DNA of 64,000 nt, taken from the NCBI RefSeq assembly GCF_000024345.1, contig NC_013729.1:6014001-6078000 (forward strand), written 5' to 3'. The notes beneath the pieces were generated by a model, which was not told the DNA's origin, did no database searches, and was given only the letters and a program-made list of their open reading frames with translations. The position numbers and the translations under genes are program-made. This document shows positions 8,288 through 16,351 of this stretch, in pieces. Position 1 is the stretch's first letter. Each line of letters starts with the position of its first letter. The stretch is from Kribbella flavida DSM 17836 (GTDB taxonomy: Bacteria; Actinomycetota; Actinomycetes; Propionibacteriales; Kribbellaceae).

Positions 8288-9301
8288 TCAGCCGCGCCCT
8301 GCGCCCGCCGGCACGCGGGACGTTTCCTCCAGCTCCGGTTCGCCACCGAGCGCCGGCTGCCGTGCCAAGTTCCGGAATGGCTGTCGTGCCTGGTTCCGGA
8401 ACTGTGCGGGCGATGAGCCGACCACGCGGCGGAACGCGGTACTGAACGCGCTCTCGGACAGGTAGCCCGTGGCCCGTGCGAGCTCGGAGATCGACAGGGT
8501 GTCGCGGGCCAGGGCATCGCGCGCGAGGCTCATCCGCCACTGGATCAGGTACTCCAGCGGCGGCACCCCGACGTGGCTCTTGAAGGCCTGGGCGAACGCG
8601 GACCGCGACATGTGGCTGATCTCGGCGAGCTCCTTGAGGGTCCAGGAGTGCGCCACGTCCGCGTGCAGGGCACGCAGGGCGGCACCTATGCCGTCCTCGT
8701 TCAACGCACCCAGCCAGCCGGTGGGCCGGTCCGTCTGACCGGCGTGAGCACGCAGCATGTGCACCAGCAGGATCTGTGCGAGGTGGTTCTGCACCAGCGG
8801 GCCGCCGGCGGCGGCGATCCCGACCTCGGTGGCCAGGAGATCGATCAGCTGCCCGAGCCGCGCGCCCTGAGGATCGGCCCCGCGGACGATCACGAGCGGC
8901 GGCAGGAGATCGGTCAGCAGGCCCGCGTTCCGGTCGTCGAACGCGATGTGCCCGACGCAGAGGTAAAGGTCCTGCTCGGACTCCGGGCCGATCCGCACGA
9001 ACCCGTCCTCGGCAGTCGCCCACACCGGCTCCGCGGGGCGCGGCCTCGCGTCGAGCGTGCTGGCCAGGACGTACGGCGGCGGGTTGCCCAGCAGAAAGGT
9101 GTCGCCCTCCTGCAGCAGCACCGGCTCGTGCCCGTCGAGAATCAGCCAGCACGTGCCGCGCACGATGCCGCCGATCCGCACGTGCAAGAACGTGTCGAAG
9201 CGCAACGCCCACTCACCCACGGCCCGGAGACTGGGCCCGACCACGGTGCGGGGCCGGAGCAACCCGATCGCGTCGGCCACTGGATCCCGAAATCCGAGCA
9301 C
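8288..9301 (-). CDS. AraC-family regulator with cupin sensor
   Basis: The 337-residue protein has an N-terminal cupin-like ligand domain (residues about 1-180, including the HVRIGGIVRGTCWLI and EGDTFLL strands) and a C-terminal pair of helix-turn-helix motifs (about 215-310, with WTLKELAEISHMSRSAFAQAFK and ISELARATGYLSESAFSTAFRR segments). The final 30 residues are disordered. It is divergent from an SDR gene and probably controls it. The strand reads AGGAGGAATTC then TTG GTG; I choose the GTG at 9301 because its spacing of eight is better, but the TTG at 9304 is possible. Confidence 0.88.
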   Translation of the reverse strand: MLGFRDPVADAIGLLRPRTVVGPSLRAVGEWALRFDTFLHVRIGGIVRGTCWLILDGHEPVLLQEGDTFLLGNPPPYVLASTLDARPRPAEPVWATAEDGFVRIGPESEQDLYLCVGHIAFDDRNAGLLTDLLPPLVIVRGADPQGARLGQLIDLLATEVGIAAAGGPLVQNHLAQILLVHMLRAHAGQTDRPTGWLGALNEDGIGAALRALHADVAHSWTLKELAEISHMSRSAFAQAFKSHVGVPPLEYLIQWRMSLARDALARDTLSISELARATGYLSESAFSTAFRRVVGSSPAQFRNQARQPFRNLARQPALGGEPELEETSRVPAGAGRG

Positions 9302-9423
9302 CAAGAATTCCTCCTGGACGATACGTAAAGAACCGCGGACTCTGCATCATGGATCGTACTGCGCTGTCCCAGCAGGATCGATGGTGAACGGATCGGCATC
9401 GAGACAGTGATGGAGAGACCCAC
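9302..9423. promoter_or_regulatory. Divergent control region of AraC and SDR genes
   Basis: This 122-base spacer is visibly richer in A and T than the flanking genes and holds both start regions: AGGAGG for the AraC gene and GGAGAG before the SDR. TACGTA and ATCGTAC elements occur, but I cannot assign a specific operator. Confidence 0.4.
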
Positions 9424-10176
9424 ATGGGACAGCTGGATGGCAAGACGGCGGTGGTCACCGGAGGAAGCAGCGGGATCGGTCTGGCCACCGCCGTACGGCT
9501 CGCGGACGAGGGCGCTTACGTGTTCGTCACCGGGCGGCGCGAGGCCGAGCTGGAGGCGGCCGTCAAGACCATCGGGACGGACCGGGCGACGGGCGTGACC
9601 GGTGACATCGCCAAGCCGGCCGACCTCGACCGGCTCTACGAGGCGGTCCGGGCGCGAGACCGGGGACTGGACGTGCTGGTGGCGAACGCGGCGGTCGGTG
9701 CGTTCGTGACGCTGGAGCAGACGACCGAGCAGCACTTCGACCAGACCTTCGCGGTCAACGTCCGCGGCACGCTGTTCACCGTGCAGAAGGCGTTGCCGCT
9801 GCTCAACGACGGAGCCTCGATCGTGCTGGTCGGTTCGACGGCCGGCGACCGTGGGGTCGAGGCGTTCGGCGCGTACGCGGCGTCGAAGGCGGCCGTCCGG
9901 TCCTTCGCGCGGACCTGGTCCAACGAGCTCAAGGACCGCGGCATCCGGGTCAACGTGGTCTCGCCGGCCTGGATCGAGACTCCCGGGGGCACCGCCGCTT
10001 TCGGCGACGAGGAGACCGCTCGGGCGGTCAAGGAGAATGTCGCCGCGACCGTGGCCAAGGGCCGCATGGGTCGGCCCGAGGAGGCCGCCGCGGTCGTGGC
10101 CTTCCTCGCCTCGGACCAGAGCAGCTACGTCGTCGGCGCGAACCTCTATGTTGACGGCGGCACGAACCAGATCTGA
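9424..10176 (+). CDS. SDR family oxidoreductase
   Basis: A classical 250-residue short-chain dehydrogenase. The NAD(P) loop is TGGSSGIG at residues 12-19, followed by NAAVG at 88-92 and the catalytic Ser138, Tyr151 and Lys155 (YAASK). Arg at the end of the second strand (TGRRE) favours NADP. The C-terminal VVGANLYVDGG is typical. Start ATG at 9424 with GGAGAG upstream. It is divergently paired with an AraC activator, the usual layout for an inducible oxidoreductase; the substrate is unknown. Confidence 0.92.
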   Translation: MGQLDGKTAVVTGGSSGIGLATAVRLADEGAYVFVTGRREAELEAAVKTIGTDRATGVTGDIAKPADLDRLYEAVRARDRGLDVLVANAAVGAFVTLEQTTEQHFDQTFAVNVRGTLFTVQKALPLLNDGASIVLVGSTAGDRGVEAFGAYAASKAAVRSFARTWSNELKDRGIRVNVVSPAWIETPGGTAAFGDEETARAVKENVAATVAKGRMGRPEEAAAVVAFLASDQSSYVVGANLYVDGGTNQI

Positions 10177-10635
10177 GCCGCACCGGTTGGACGGCAGGTT
10201 GGCGTGGGTTGCCAGCCTGTGCTGGAGATTCCACCCAGGGCGGACGTAACGGTTGCGTTGGTCGATCAGGTCGGGAGGCGTCGTCACGCGGACCAACTGC
10301 AGCTCGCAGCCGGACAGGCTCTGCTGGTACAGCGCGTGCAGAGGTGGCTTGTCGACGGCGCCGGACAGGACGACGTACTGCGCTCCTGCGGCTCGGTAGG
10401 TCGTCCACAAGGCCGCGACGTTGCGGACTCGCAGCAGGTCGTGGAAGCTCGGTTCGCCCGCGGCGGCGCGATCTGCCGGCGCGGGGCCGAACTGGGAGAT
10501 GGCGTCCAGGTCGATGACTGCAGTGGGATGGCCGGCCCCGGTGAGGATACGGCCGAGCTCCTGGCCCAGCGTTGTCTTGCCGGCGCCGTCGCCGCCGGTC
10601 AGGAACAGAGCTCGGTGGACGGTGTTCGTGGGCAT
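10177..10635 (-). pseudogene. P-loop kinase (APS-kinase-like), 3' end lost
   Basis: The first roughly 145 residues from the ATG at 10635 look like a small P-loop kinase: Walker A GGDGAGKT near residue 14, an AVIDLDAIS strand, and a VVLSGAVDKP segment. The family normally ends after another 30-40 residues. Here the frame has no stop and runs on for about 340 codons antisense to the SDR gene, where the sequence no longer resembles a kinase. The simplest reading is a gene truncated at its 3' end, probably by the deletion that joined it to the SDR gene. A sequencing error near 10200 is an alternative. Confidence 0.55.
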
Positions 10636-10644
10636 CAGCTGAGG

Positions 10645-10842
10645 TTACGACGTGCTGACGCGAGGGCGGAGGATGTAGACCGTCAGGCAGAGGTTGCCGA
10701 GGAACTGGTAGAGCGCCCAGTGCAAGTTGGCTTCGACGTGGTGGTAAACGTCGAGGCGCCACTCGGTGCCGATGGCATGCTTCTCCTCCATCTCCAGGCC
10801 GGCGGCGGTGAAGGAGGACTCACCATGGCCGCACCTCACCAC
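10645..10842 (-). CDS. Short hypothetical protein, possibly a fragment
   Basis: This 65-residue frame ends ten bases before the kinase-like gene, in the same direction. Its second half (EWRLDVYHHVEANLHWALYQ) is amphipathic and has plausible amino-acid use, unlike a random frame. The start is uncertain: GTG at 10842 or ATG at 10791, neither with a convincing ribosome site. The region is less GC-rich than its surroundings. It may be the tail of a larger lost gene. Confidence 0.3.
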   Translation of the reverse strand: MVRCGHGESSFTAAGLEMEEKHAIGTEWRLDVYHHVEANLHWALYQFLGNLCLTVYILRPRVSTS

Positions 10843-10908
10843 GGCGATCCCGCGACACCACCGGCTATCCGCCGATCATGACCGCGCCCCCGGAGCCGGG
10901 TTAATCGA

Positions 10909-10937
10909 TTGACCGGGTTTGTCGCGGCGATTACAAC
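10909..10937 (+). promoter_or_regulatory. Sigma-70-type promoter upstream of 10985 gene
   Basis: TTGACC at 10909-10914 and TACAAC at 10932-10937 are separated by 17 bases. This is one of the better -35/-10 pairs in the window and gives a leader of about 40 bases before the ATG at 10985. Confidence 0.55.
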
Positions 10938-10984
10938 GGTCCGGACGGCTCGAACCGAGGCCTGCACCCGACGAGGGAGATGTG

Positions 10985-11836
10985 ATGCGCGTTCTCGACA
11001 TCGAGATCTCCCCGGACTTGCTGGCTTCCTGGGTCGGCTGGCTCGCACCGGACCGGCAACTGTTCTTCGTGACGGCCGACCAGGCGAAGCAGTGGGGACT
11101 GCCGCTCGATCCGACCGAGCCCGACCAGAATCTGCGGGACACGTACCGCAGATTCTGGGTGGACAAAGGACTGAAGTCGGTCTGGCTGGACGAGGCGGCG
11201 TTCTTCGGCCTGCCGCGGGAAACCCGCGCCGAGCTGGTGCGAGCTCAAGTGACGCACGAGCGATCCGCCGTACCGACTGTCCGTGCGTGGCGGGATGAGC
11301 TGGGACCTGCAATCGCGCAGCAGGCCGACGGTCATCGGTTCGTGTGGTGGAAGTCCGTACTGCGGGATTCGGCCGCGGTGGTTCTCTCCCGCCTGCTGAG
11401 TCAGCAGTACGGCCCCAGCCGGCACCGCGCCGTACCAGCGGAGGTGTGGAACGCGGCTGCTCCGCTTCTACCCAGGGTGCGCGAGTTGGCCGGCACGTTC
11501 GCGAACGGCAGCGGGCCGAACTGCTTCGGCACAGTGATGGCTGCGGCAGGGGTGGAGGGCGCCGCCGAGCAGTGGATGCAACGAGAGCCGTTCGAGCAGT
11601 GGCTGCAGGAGCACACGACGCGCGGCGGGGACGACGCCGTTCCGGGGACGGTGCTGGTGTGGCGCGATTCCGAGCACGCGGTTCAGCACGCGGCGGTGAC
11701 CTTGGGACCGGGGTGGACCTTTCACAAGCCGAACCAGACCTGGTCGGGGCCGCGCAAGGTTCGCACCACGCAGGAGGTCATCAAGAGCAACCGCGCCTCT
11801 GGCCGATACCTCCACCGCTACACGATCCACCGCTGA
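10985..11836 (+). CDS. Unrecognised protein with Cys/His C-terminal domain
   Basis: The protein has 283 residues and no signal peptide. The N-terminal half is predicted mixed alpha/beta and unrecognised. The C-terminal part contains a Cys in SGPNCFGTVMAAAG at the start of a helix and, about 60 residues later, a His in VQHAAVTLGPGWTFHKPNQ on a strand. Spacing and setting recall papain-like or NlpC/P60-type Cys-His hydrolases, but similarity is weak and I do not assign a function. The ATG is preceded by GAGGGAGA. An upstream in-frame extension from 10919 is less likely because the promoter lies there. Confidence 0.7.
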   Translation: MRVLDIEISPDLLASWVGWLAPDRQLFFVTADQAKQWGLPLDPTEPDQNLRDTYRRFWVDKGLKSVWLDEAAFFGLPRETRAELVRAQVTHERSAVPTVRAWRDELGPAIAQQADGHRFVWWKSVLRDSAAVVLSRLLSQQYGPSRHRAVPAEVWNAAAPLLPRVRELAGTFANGSGPNCFGTVMAAAGVEGAAEQWMQREPFEQWLQEHTTRGGDDAVPGTVLVWRDSEHAVQHAAVTLGPGWTFHKPNQTWSGPRKVRTTQEVIKSNRASGRYLHRYTIHR

Positions 11837-11875
11837 CACCCCGTACCGGACGCACTGCGATCCGATCCTCCGCGA

Positions 11876-12715
11876 TCAGCTGAGCAACTCCTCCGCGATG
11901 TGCGTGACCTTGAAGCCGGTGGGCGCATCGGGCACGCGCCAGGTCGGCGGGGCCGTCCAGCTGGGCCAGTCCTCGGCGAAGGGGGTCGCCCAGGACTCGA
12001 TCTCGCGAACGGCGGCATGGCCGTCGGCGGTGATGCGGGCGGCCTCGGCCGGGGTGAAGCGGCCGGCCGCGACGGCGCCTTCCAGCTCGTCCTCGTCCTT
12101 CCACTCGATCACGCGGTCCGGGGTGATCCACAGGTCCAGCACGTAGTCGACGGTGCTCGTTCGGCGAGCGGCCGGGTCGCGGCGGTGCTCGGCCTCCAGG
12201 TTCACGTACCAGCCGCGGAAGGTGCCGTCCTCGTCCCAGAAGTGCCACACGGACCAGGGCTTGCCCGCGGGTGACACCTTGAGGATGCCGGTGCCGCGCC
12301 AGATGTCGAGCTTGAGCACGCGGCGCTCGGTGAACATGCCGACCGGACCCGCGTGCCGCATCTCCCGCCCGTCGGCGAGCACCGGTTTGATCAGCGGCGT
12401 ACCGGGAGCGAGCCAAGCGACCAGCGCGTCGGCGTCGTGCTGGACCACGGTCATCGGGCGGACGTTCGGCAGGTCACGGTGCCGCCCGGTGCCTTCGTAG
12501 ACCCACTCGATCGTCGTGCCCGGCGCCCAGAACTCCGCCGCTCCCGAACCGGCCACCGGCGCCGGGTTCGCGGCCCGCACCCGATCCGCGGCGAGCTCCC
12601 GATTCCCGGCACGCTCCCGACCGCCGACGGACTCTCGATCCCCGGCGACCTTCCGATCCCCGGCGGGCTCCGGATCCCCGGCCGCCTCGGGATCCGGTAC
12701 GGCGGCGGCCGTCAC
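11876..12715 (-). CDS. DUF402 domain-containing protein
   Basis: The C-terminal 200 residues match DUF402, a beta-barrel family that includes phosphohydrolase-like proteins such as FomD; the core WYVNLEAEHRR and EWKDEDELEGAV strings are typical. The first 60 residues are an unusual low-complexity tail made of degenerate units of the form AGDRE/AGNRE. The GTG start overlaps the fumC stop as GTGA, so the two genes are translationally coupled. The metal-binding acidic residues of the family (DLW, ED, E) appear present. Function in this setting is not known. Confidence 0.85.
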   Translation of the reverse strand: MTAAAVPDPEAAGDPEPAGDRKVAGDRESVGGRERAGNRELAADRVRAANPAPVAGSGAAEFWAPGTTIEWVYEGTGRHRDLPNVRPMTVVQHDADALVAWLAPGTPLIKPVLADGREMRHAGPVGMFTERRVLKLDIWRGTGILKVSPAGKPWSVWHFWDEDGTFRGWYVNLEAEHRRDPAARRTSTVDYVLDLWITPDRVIEWKDEDELEGAVAAGRFTPAEAARITADGHAAVREIESWATPFAEDWPSWTAPPTWRVPDAPTGFKVTHIAEELLS

Positions 12716-14115
12716 GGCGTGGCCGGTCTGGTCATCGACAGCACGTCGAGGGCGGCGTCGAGCTGCTGCTCGGTCAGGTCGCCCTTCTCGACGTGACCGT
12801 TCTCCAGCACGACCTCACGAATCGTCTTGCCCTGCTTGAGCGCGCTCTTGGCGACCGCGGCGGCGTTCTCGTAGCCGATGTAACGGTTCAGCGGGGTGAC
12901 GATCGACGGCGACGACTCGGCCAGCGCCCGCGCGTGCTCGACGTTCGCGGTGATGCCGTCGACGCAGCGGTCGGCGAGCAGCCGGGACGCGTTGGTCAGC
13001 AGCTCGATCGACTCCAGCAGGTTGCGGGCGATCACCGGCAGCATCACGTTCAGCTCGAAGTTGCCGGCGGCACCGGCCACGGTGATCGTGGTGTCGTTGC
13101 CCATCACCTGGGCGGCGACCATCAGGGTTGCCTCACAGATCACGGGATTCACCTTGCCGGGCATGATGCTCGAGCCGGGCTGCAGGTCCGGCAGCGCGAT
13201 CTCGCCGAGGCCGGCCCGCGGCCCGGACCCCATCCAGCGCAGGTCGTTGCAGATCTTGGTCAGGCTGACGGCAACTGTCTTCAGCTGGCCGGACAGCTCG
13301 ACCAGACCGTCGCGAGCACCCTGCGCCTCGAAGTGGTCGGCGGCCTCGCTGAGCTCGAGCCCGGTCCGCCGGTTCAGCTCGTCGATCACCTTGGCGGCGA
13401 AGCCGGGCGGGGTGTTGATGCCGGTCCCGACCGCTGTCCCACCCAGCGGCAGCTCGGTGACCCGGGGCAGCGTCGCGCGCACTCGGTCAGCGCCGCGGCG
13501 GATCTGCGCGGCGTACCCGTCGAACTCCTGGCCGAGCGTGACCGGCGTCGCGTCCATCAGGTGGGTGCGGCCGGACTTCACCACCTCGGCGAACTCCGTG
13601 CCCTTGCGCGACAGCGCGTCGGCCAGGTGCTCCAGGGCCGGCAGCAGGTCGCGCACGACACCGGCGGTGGCGGCGACGTGGATCGCCGACGGGAAGGTGT
13701 CGTTGCTGGACTGGCTGGCGTTGACGTGGTCGTTCGGGTGCACGTCGTTCTCGAGGGCGCGGGTGGCCAGGGTGGCGAGCACCTCGTTGACGTTCATGTT
13801 GGTGGACGTGCCGGAGCCGGTCTGGAACACGTCGATCGGGAACTCGGCGTCGAACTCGCCCGCCGCCACCCGGTCCGCGGCCGCGACGATGCCCTCGGCG
13901 ACCCGGCCGTCGATCACACCGAGCTCGGCGTTCACCACCGCGGCCGACGCCTTGATCTGCGCCAGCGCGTGCACGAGCGCCGGCGCCAGCGGCCGGCCGG
14001 AGATCGGGAAGTTCTCCACCGCACGCTGGGTCTGCGCCCGCCACAACGCGTCGCGCGGCACCTTGACCTCGCCCATCGTGTCGTGCTCGATCCTGAATTC
14101 CACGTTGTCACCCAT
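12712..14115 (-). CDS. fumC: Class II fumarate hydratase
   Basis: This is the iron-independent fumarase of the TCA cycle, 467 residues, active as a tetramer in the cytoplasm. The family signature GSSIMPGKVN is at residues 314-323, with the substrate region TGSGTSTNMNVNE near 99-111 and the catalytic His185 in SGRTHLMDATP. The ATG at 14115 is set by TACTCT at 14127-14122, six bases upstream, another leaderless pattern; a longer frame upstream encodes arginine-rich nonsense. The DUF402 gene follows with a GTGA overlap. Confidence 0.96.
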   Translation of the reverse strand: MGDNVEFRIEHDTMGEVKVPRDALWRAQTQRAVENFPISGRPLAPALVHALAQIKASAAVVNAELGVIDGRVAEGIVAAADRVAAGEFDAEFPIDVFQTGSGTSTNMNVNEVLATLATRALENDVHPNDHVNASQSSNDTFPSAIHVAATAGVVRDLLPALEHLADALSRKGTEFAEVVKSGRTHLMDATPVTLGQEFDGYAAQIRRGADRVRATLPRVTELPLGGTAVGTGINTPPGFAAKVIDELNRRTGLELSEAADHFEAQGARDGLVELSGQLKTVAVSLTKICNDLRWMGSGPRAGLGEIALPDLQPGSSIMPGKVNPVICEATLMVAAQVMGNDTTITVAGAAGNFELNVMLPVIARNLLESIELLTNASRLLADRCVDGITANVEHARALAESSPSIVTPLNRYIGYENAAAVAKSALKQGKTIREVVLENGHVEKGDLTEQQLDAALDVLSMTRPATP

Positions 14116-14222
14116 ACCTGCAGAGTACGTGGATCCGTCCTGTCGGCCGGGCCTGGTAGAACGTCTGTGGACAACGCCACATCGTTCCCGCACGCCCAGT
14201 CAGCCAGGTCCGAGGAGTACCG

Positions 14223-14603
14223 ATGAAGTTCACCCAGCCGTTCGAGATCACCAAGTGGGACCAGTCGACCTACGACGACGCCGACGACGTCGAGCTGGGG
14301 CGCGCAACGGTCGGCAAGACCTTCGCCGACGGCGAGCTGGTGGGCACGAGCTCCGCCGAGCTGCTGATGGTCGGTACGCCGGCCGGCCCGGCGGCGTACA
14401 CGGCGGTCGAGCGGTTCACCGGGACACTGGACGGCCGCGAGGGGTCCTTCGTGATGGTGCACGGCGCGTCCGCGGAGGAGACCGCGTCCCACGGCAAGGT
14501 GGTCGCGTCCGCCGGGGCCTTGACCGGCCTGTCCGGCACGGTCCTTTACGAGCACGACGACCAGGGCCCGCGCCTCACCCTCGACTACGAGCTGCCCGGC
14601 TGA
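14223..14603 (+). CDS. DUF3224 domain-containing protein
   Basis: A 126-residue single-domain protein of the DUF3224 family, an all-beta lipocalin/allene-oxide-cyclase-like fold. The alternating pattern is clear (FEITKWDQ, ERFTGTLDGREGSFVMVHGA, SGTVLYEHDDQGPRLTLDYEL). No catalytic function is established for the family. The ATG has GAGGAG seven bases upstream. It is divergent from fumC with a 107-base spacer. Confidence 0.88.
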   Translation: MKFTQPFEITKWDQSTYDDADDVELGRATVGKTFADGELVGTSSAELLMVGTPAGPAAYTAVERFTGTLDGREGSFVMVHGASAEETASHGKVVASAGALTGLSGTVLYEHDDQGPRLTLDYELPG

Positions 14604-14628
14604 CCCGGCGGCTACGAGAGGCACGCGG

Positions 14629-15285
14629 TTACGAGCTGCCCGACTGAGCTGTGCCCTGGTAGACGTAGTAGGTCTCGTCCCGCCCCTGCAGCTCGACCGG
14701 GACGGGCGAGACCACGCACCCGCCGAAGACGTTGCCGATAGCCCCTTCCAGCTCCGGCGAGGCGGACGAGGACCACACGGTCAGCACCCCGCCCGCGCGC
14801 AGCTTGTCCCGGCAGACCTGGAGGAACCCGGTCCGGTAGATGACCGAGTTCGCGTCGTACACCAGGAAGTCCGGGCCGTTGTCGACGTCGAGCAGGATCC
14901 CGTCGTACGACGCGTCGGCCTGTCCGGTGACCACCTCACGGACGTCGCCGACGGCAACCGTCACCCGCGGGTCGTCGAGCACCGACGGCAGCAGTCCGTC
15001 CCGCATCCACTGCACCAGCGCCGGCTCGATCTCGGCGACCACCACTTCACCCACCCGTACGTCGGCCAGCAGCGCCCGCACGGTGTACCCGAGCCCGAGT
15101 CCGCCGACCAGCACCCGGTCCGGATTCCCTGACAGGGCAGCATTCGCGAGCAGTTCCTCGCTGGACGTCTCACGATCGTCCATCACGAACACCCCGTTGG
15201 CCCGCAGCTCCAGCGCCCCGTCGACCTCCCGGCGCCGCAGCACCAGCTCGCCCCGCTCACTGACCGCCCGCGCCACCTCGCTCAC
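14629..15285 (-). CDS. Spermidine synthase-like protein
   Basis: The 218-residue product has the Rossmann-type methyltransferase fold of the spermidine synthase family. The nucleotide-binding strand and loop are VLVGGLGLGYTVRALL, followed by EIEPALVQWM and the acidic motif ILLDVDNGPDFLVYD. Many actinobacteria carry such short copies lacking the N-terminal domain; whether this one makes polyamines is unknown. GTG codons at 15291 and 15285 are both possible; GGGGCAGG is eight bases before the second, which I choose. It is convergent with the DUF3224 gene. Confidence 0.82.
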   Translation of the reverse strand: MSEVARAVSERGELVLRRREVDGALELRANGVFVMDDRETSSEELLANAALSGNPDRVLVGGLGLGYTVRALLADVRVGEVVVAEIEPALVQWMRDGLLPSVLDDPRVTVAVGDVREVVTGQADASYDGILLDVDNGPDFLVYDANSVIYRTGFLQVCRDKLRAGGVLTVWSSSASPELEGAIGNVFGGCVVSPVPVELQGRDETYYVYQGTAQSGSS

Positions 15286-15352
15286 CCGCACATCCTGCCC
15301 CAGCCGCACAAGGCGCCGCCGAGACCCCCGGCGCCAACCCCCGGCAATTTCG

Positions 15353-15427
15353 AGGGATAACCCAGCAGGTTGTGGGTTCAGGGGCCCGCCTGCGGTCGGA
15401 GAACCCACAACTTGGCGGGTTATCCCC
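15353..15427. repeat. Two-armed palindromic intergenic element (copy A)
   Basis: Outer arms GGGATAACCC (15354-15363) and GGGTTATCCC (15417-15426) and inner arms GTTGTGGGTTC (15369-15379) and GAACCCACAAC (15401-15411) are perfect. A five-base internal loop lies on each side between the arms and a 21-base centre closes it. Its minus strand closely matches copy B at 60281. Confidence 0.8.
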
Positions 15428-15478
15428 TCAAACAGAAAGGGGGGAGCCGGCGCGGGTGGGCGGGGCGGGGTGGGGCGG

Positions 15479-16177
15479 TCAGTACCAGTTTTTGCGTTTG
15501 GAGTGGGCCCAGGCTTCGCAGGGGGAGCCGTGGGCGTCCTCGATGTAGTCGAGGCCCCACTTGATCTGGGTGACCGGGTTGGTGCGCCAGTCCGAGCCGT
15601 ACGCCGCCATCCGGTTGCCGGGCAGGGCCTGCGGAATGCCGTACGCGCTGGAGGTCGGGTTGTCCGCGGTGACCTTCCAGCGGGACTCCTTGGTCCACAG
15701 CTTGTCCAGGCAGGAGAACTGGCTCTCGCCCCAGCCGTGGTTGTCCAGCAGGTTGAAGGCGATCTCCTTCGGGGTGCCCTCGAGCTCCTTGCGCGCGGCG
15801 TCGCGGGTGGCGCGCTCCTTGCGGGAGTTCTCGTTGGTCTTCTGCAGCGCCTGGTAGCGGGCCAGCGCGGCGTTCTTGGCCTTGCGGCGCAGCGCGGCCC
15901 GGTCCTGCAGGGCCTTGCGCGCGGTCTCGACGGCCTCGATCTGGTTGCGGAGCCGGACCACCTCGACGGCCTGCTCCTCGGCGGTCAGCGGCTTCGGCGA
16001 CGGGGACTTCACCTGGCGCGCCTTCTCACTGTTCAGCACCGCCAGCTCGGCCCGGCCGGAGACCGGGTCGGAAGCGGCTGTGCTGCCCGGGGCGGTGAAG
16101 AGGTCGATCCCTGCGACGACCGAGACGACGGCGATCCCACAGACCGCGAGGACCGCGACGGAGCGCTTCGCTTTCAT
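15479..16177 (-). CDS. Secreted transglycosylase-like cell-wall hydrolase
   Basis: The 232-residue protein begins with a signal/anchor segment (about residues 7-27), followed by an Ala/Lys/Arg/Glu-rich coiled coil at about 60-125 and a C-terminal SLT-type lysozyme-like domain. Diagnostic strings are SQFSCLDKLWTKESRWKV, with the catalytic Glu, SSAYGIPQALPG, and TNPVTQIKWGLDYI. Such proteins cleave peptidoglycan outside the membrane. The ATG follows GGAAGGACAG. The gene lies just downstream of phoH but is separated from it by a terminator, so it has its own promoter. Confidence 0.88.
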   Translation of the reverse strand: MKAKRSVAVLAVCGIAVVSVVAGIDLFTAPGSTAASDPVSGRAELAVLNSEKARQVKSPSPKPLTAEEQAVEVVRLRNQIEAVETARKALQDRAALRRKAKNAALARYQALQKTNENSRKERATRDAARKELEGTPKEIAFNLLDNHGWGESQFSCLDKLWTKESRWKVTADNPTSSAYGIPQALPGNRMAAYGSDWRTNPVTQIKWGLDYIEDAHGSPCEAWAHSKRKNWY

Positions 16178-16268
16178 CTGTCCTTCCGAGAAACCCGACC
16201 CCCGTCGGCTGCAACAGAAACATACTCTGGACCAAACAGACCGTGATCACAAGCAGGTCACAACACAC

Positions 16269-16297
16269 GGTGCGGCCACATGAGCTGTGGCCGCACC
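16269..16297 (-). terminator. Terminator downstream of the PhoH gene
   Basis: GGTGCGGCCACA and TGTGGCCGCACC form a perfect 12-base stem around a five-base loop. On the minus strand it is followed by GTGTGTTGTG, a weak U-rich tail. It lies 55 bases past the phoH stop. Confidence 0.75.
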
Positions 16298-16351
16298 GGG
16301 TACCGCGGAATTTTTAACCGGGCTTTACAGTGCCCGGCCGCGCGTGTCGCT

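Noticed and set aside
6486..9212. A 908-codon minus-strand frame across the class I fumarase
   Set aside because: It overlaps a certain gene on the other strand and only its upstream part touches the AraC gene in a different frame.
16235..16255. CRP-type site TGTGATCACG
   Set aside because: Half-site spacing does not match TGTGA-N6-TCACA and it is a single short match.
16178..16268. c-di-AMP riboswitch before the transglycosylase gene
   Set aside because: The leader is too short and lacks the conserved blocks, although such switches often precede wall hydrolases in actinobacteria.
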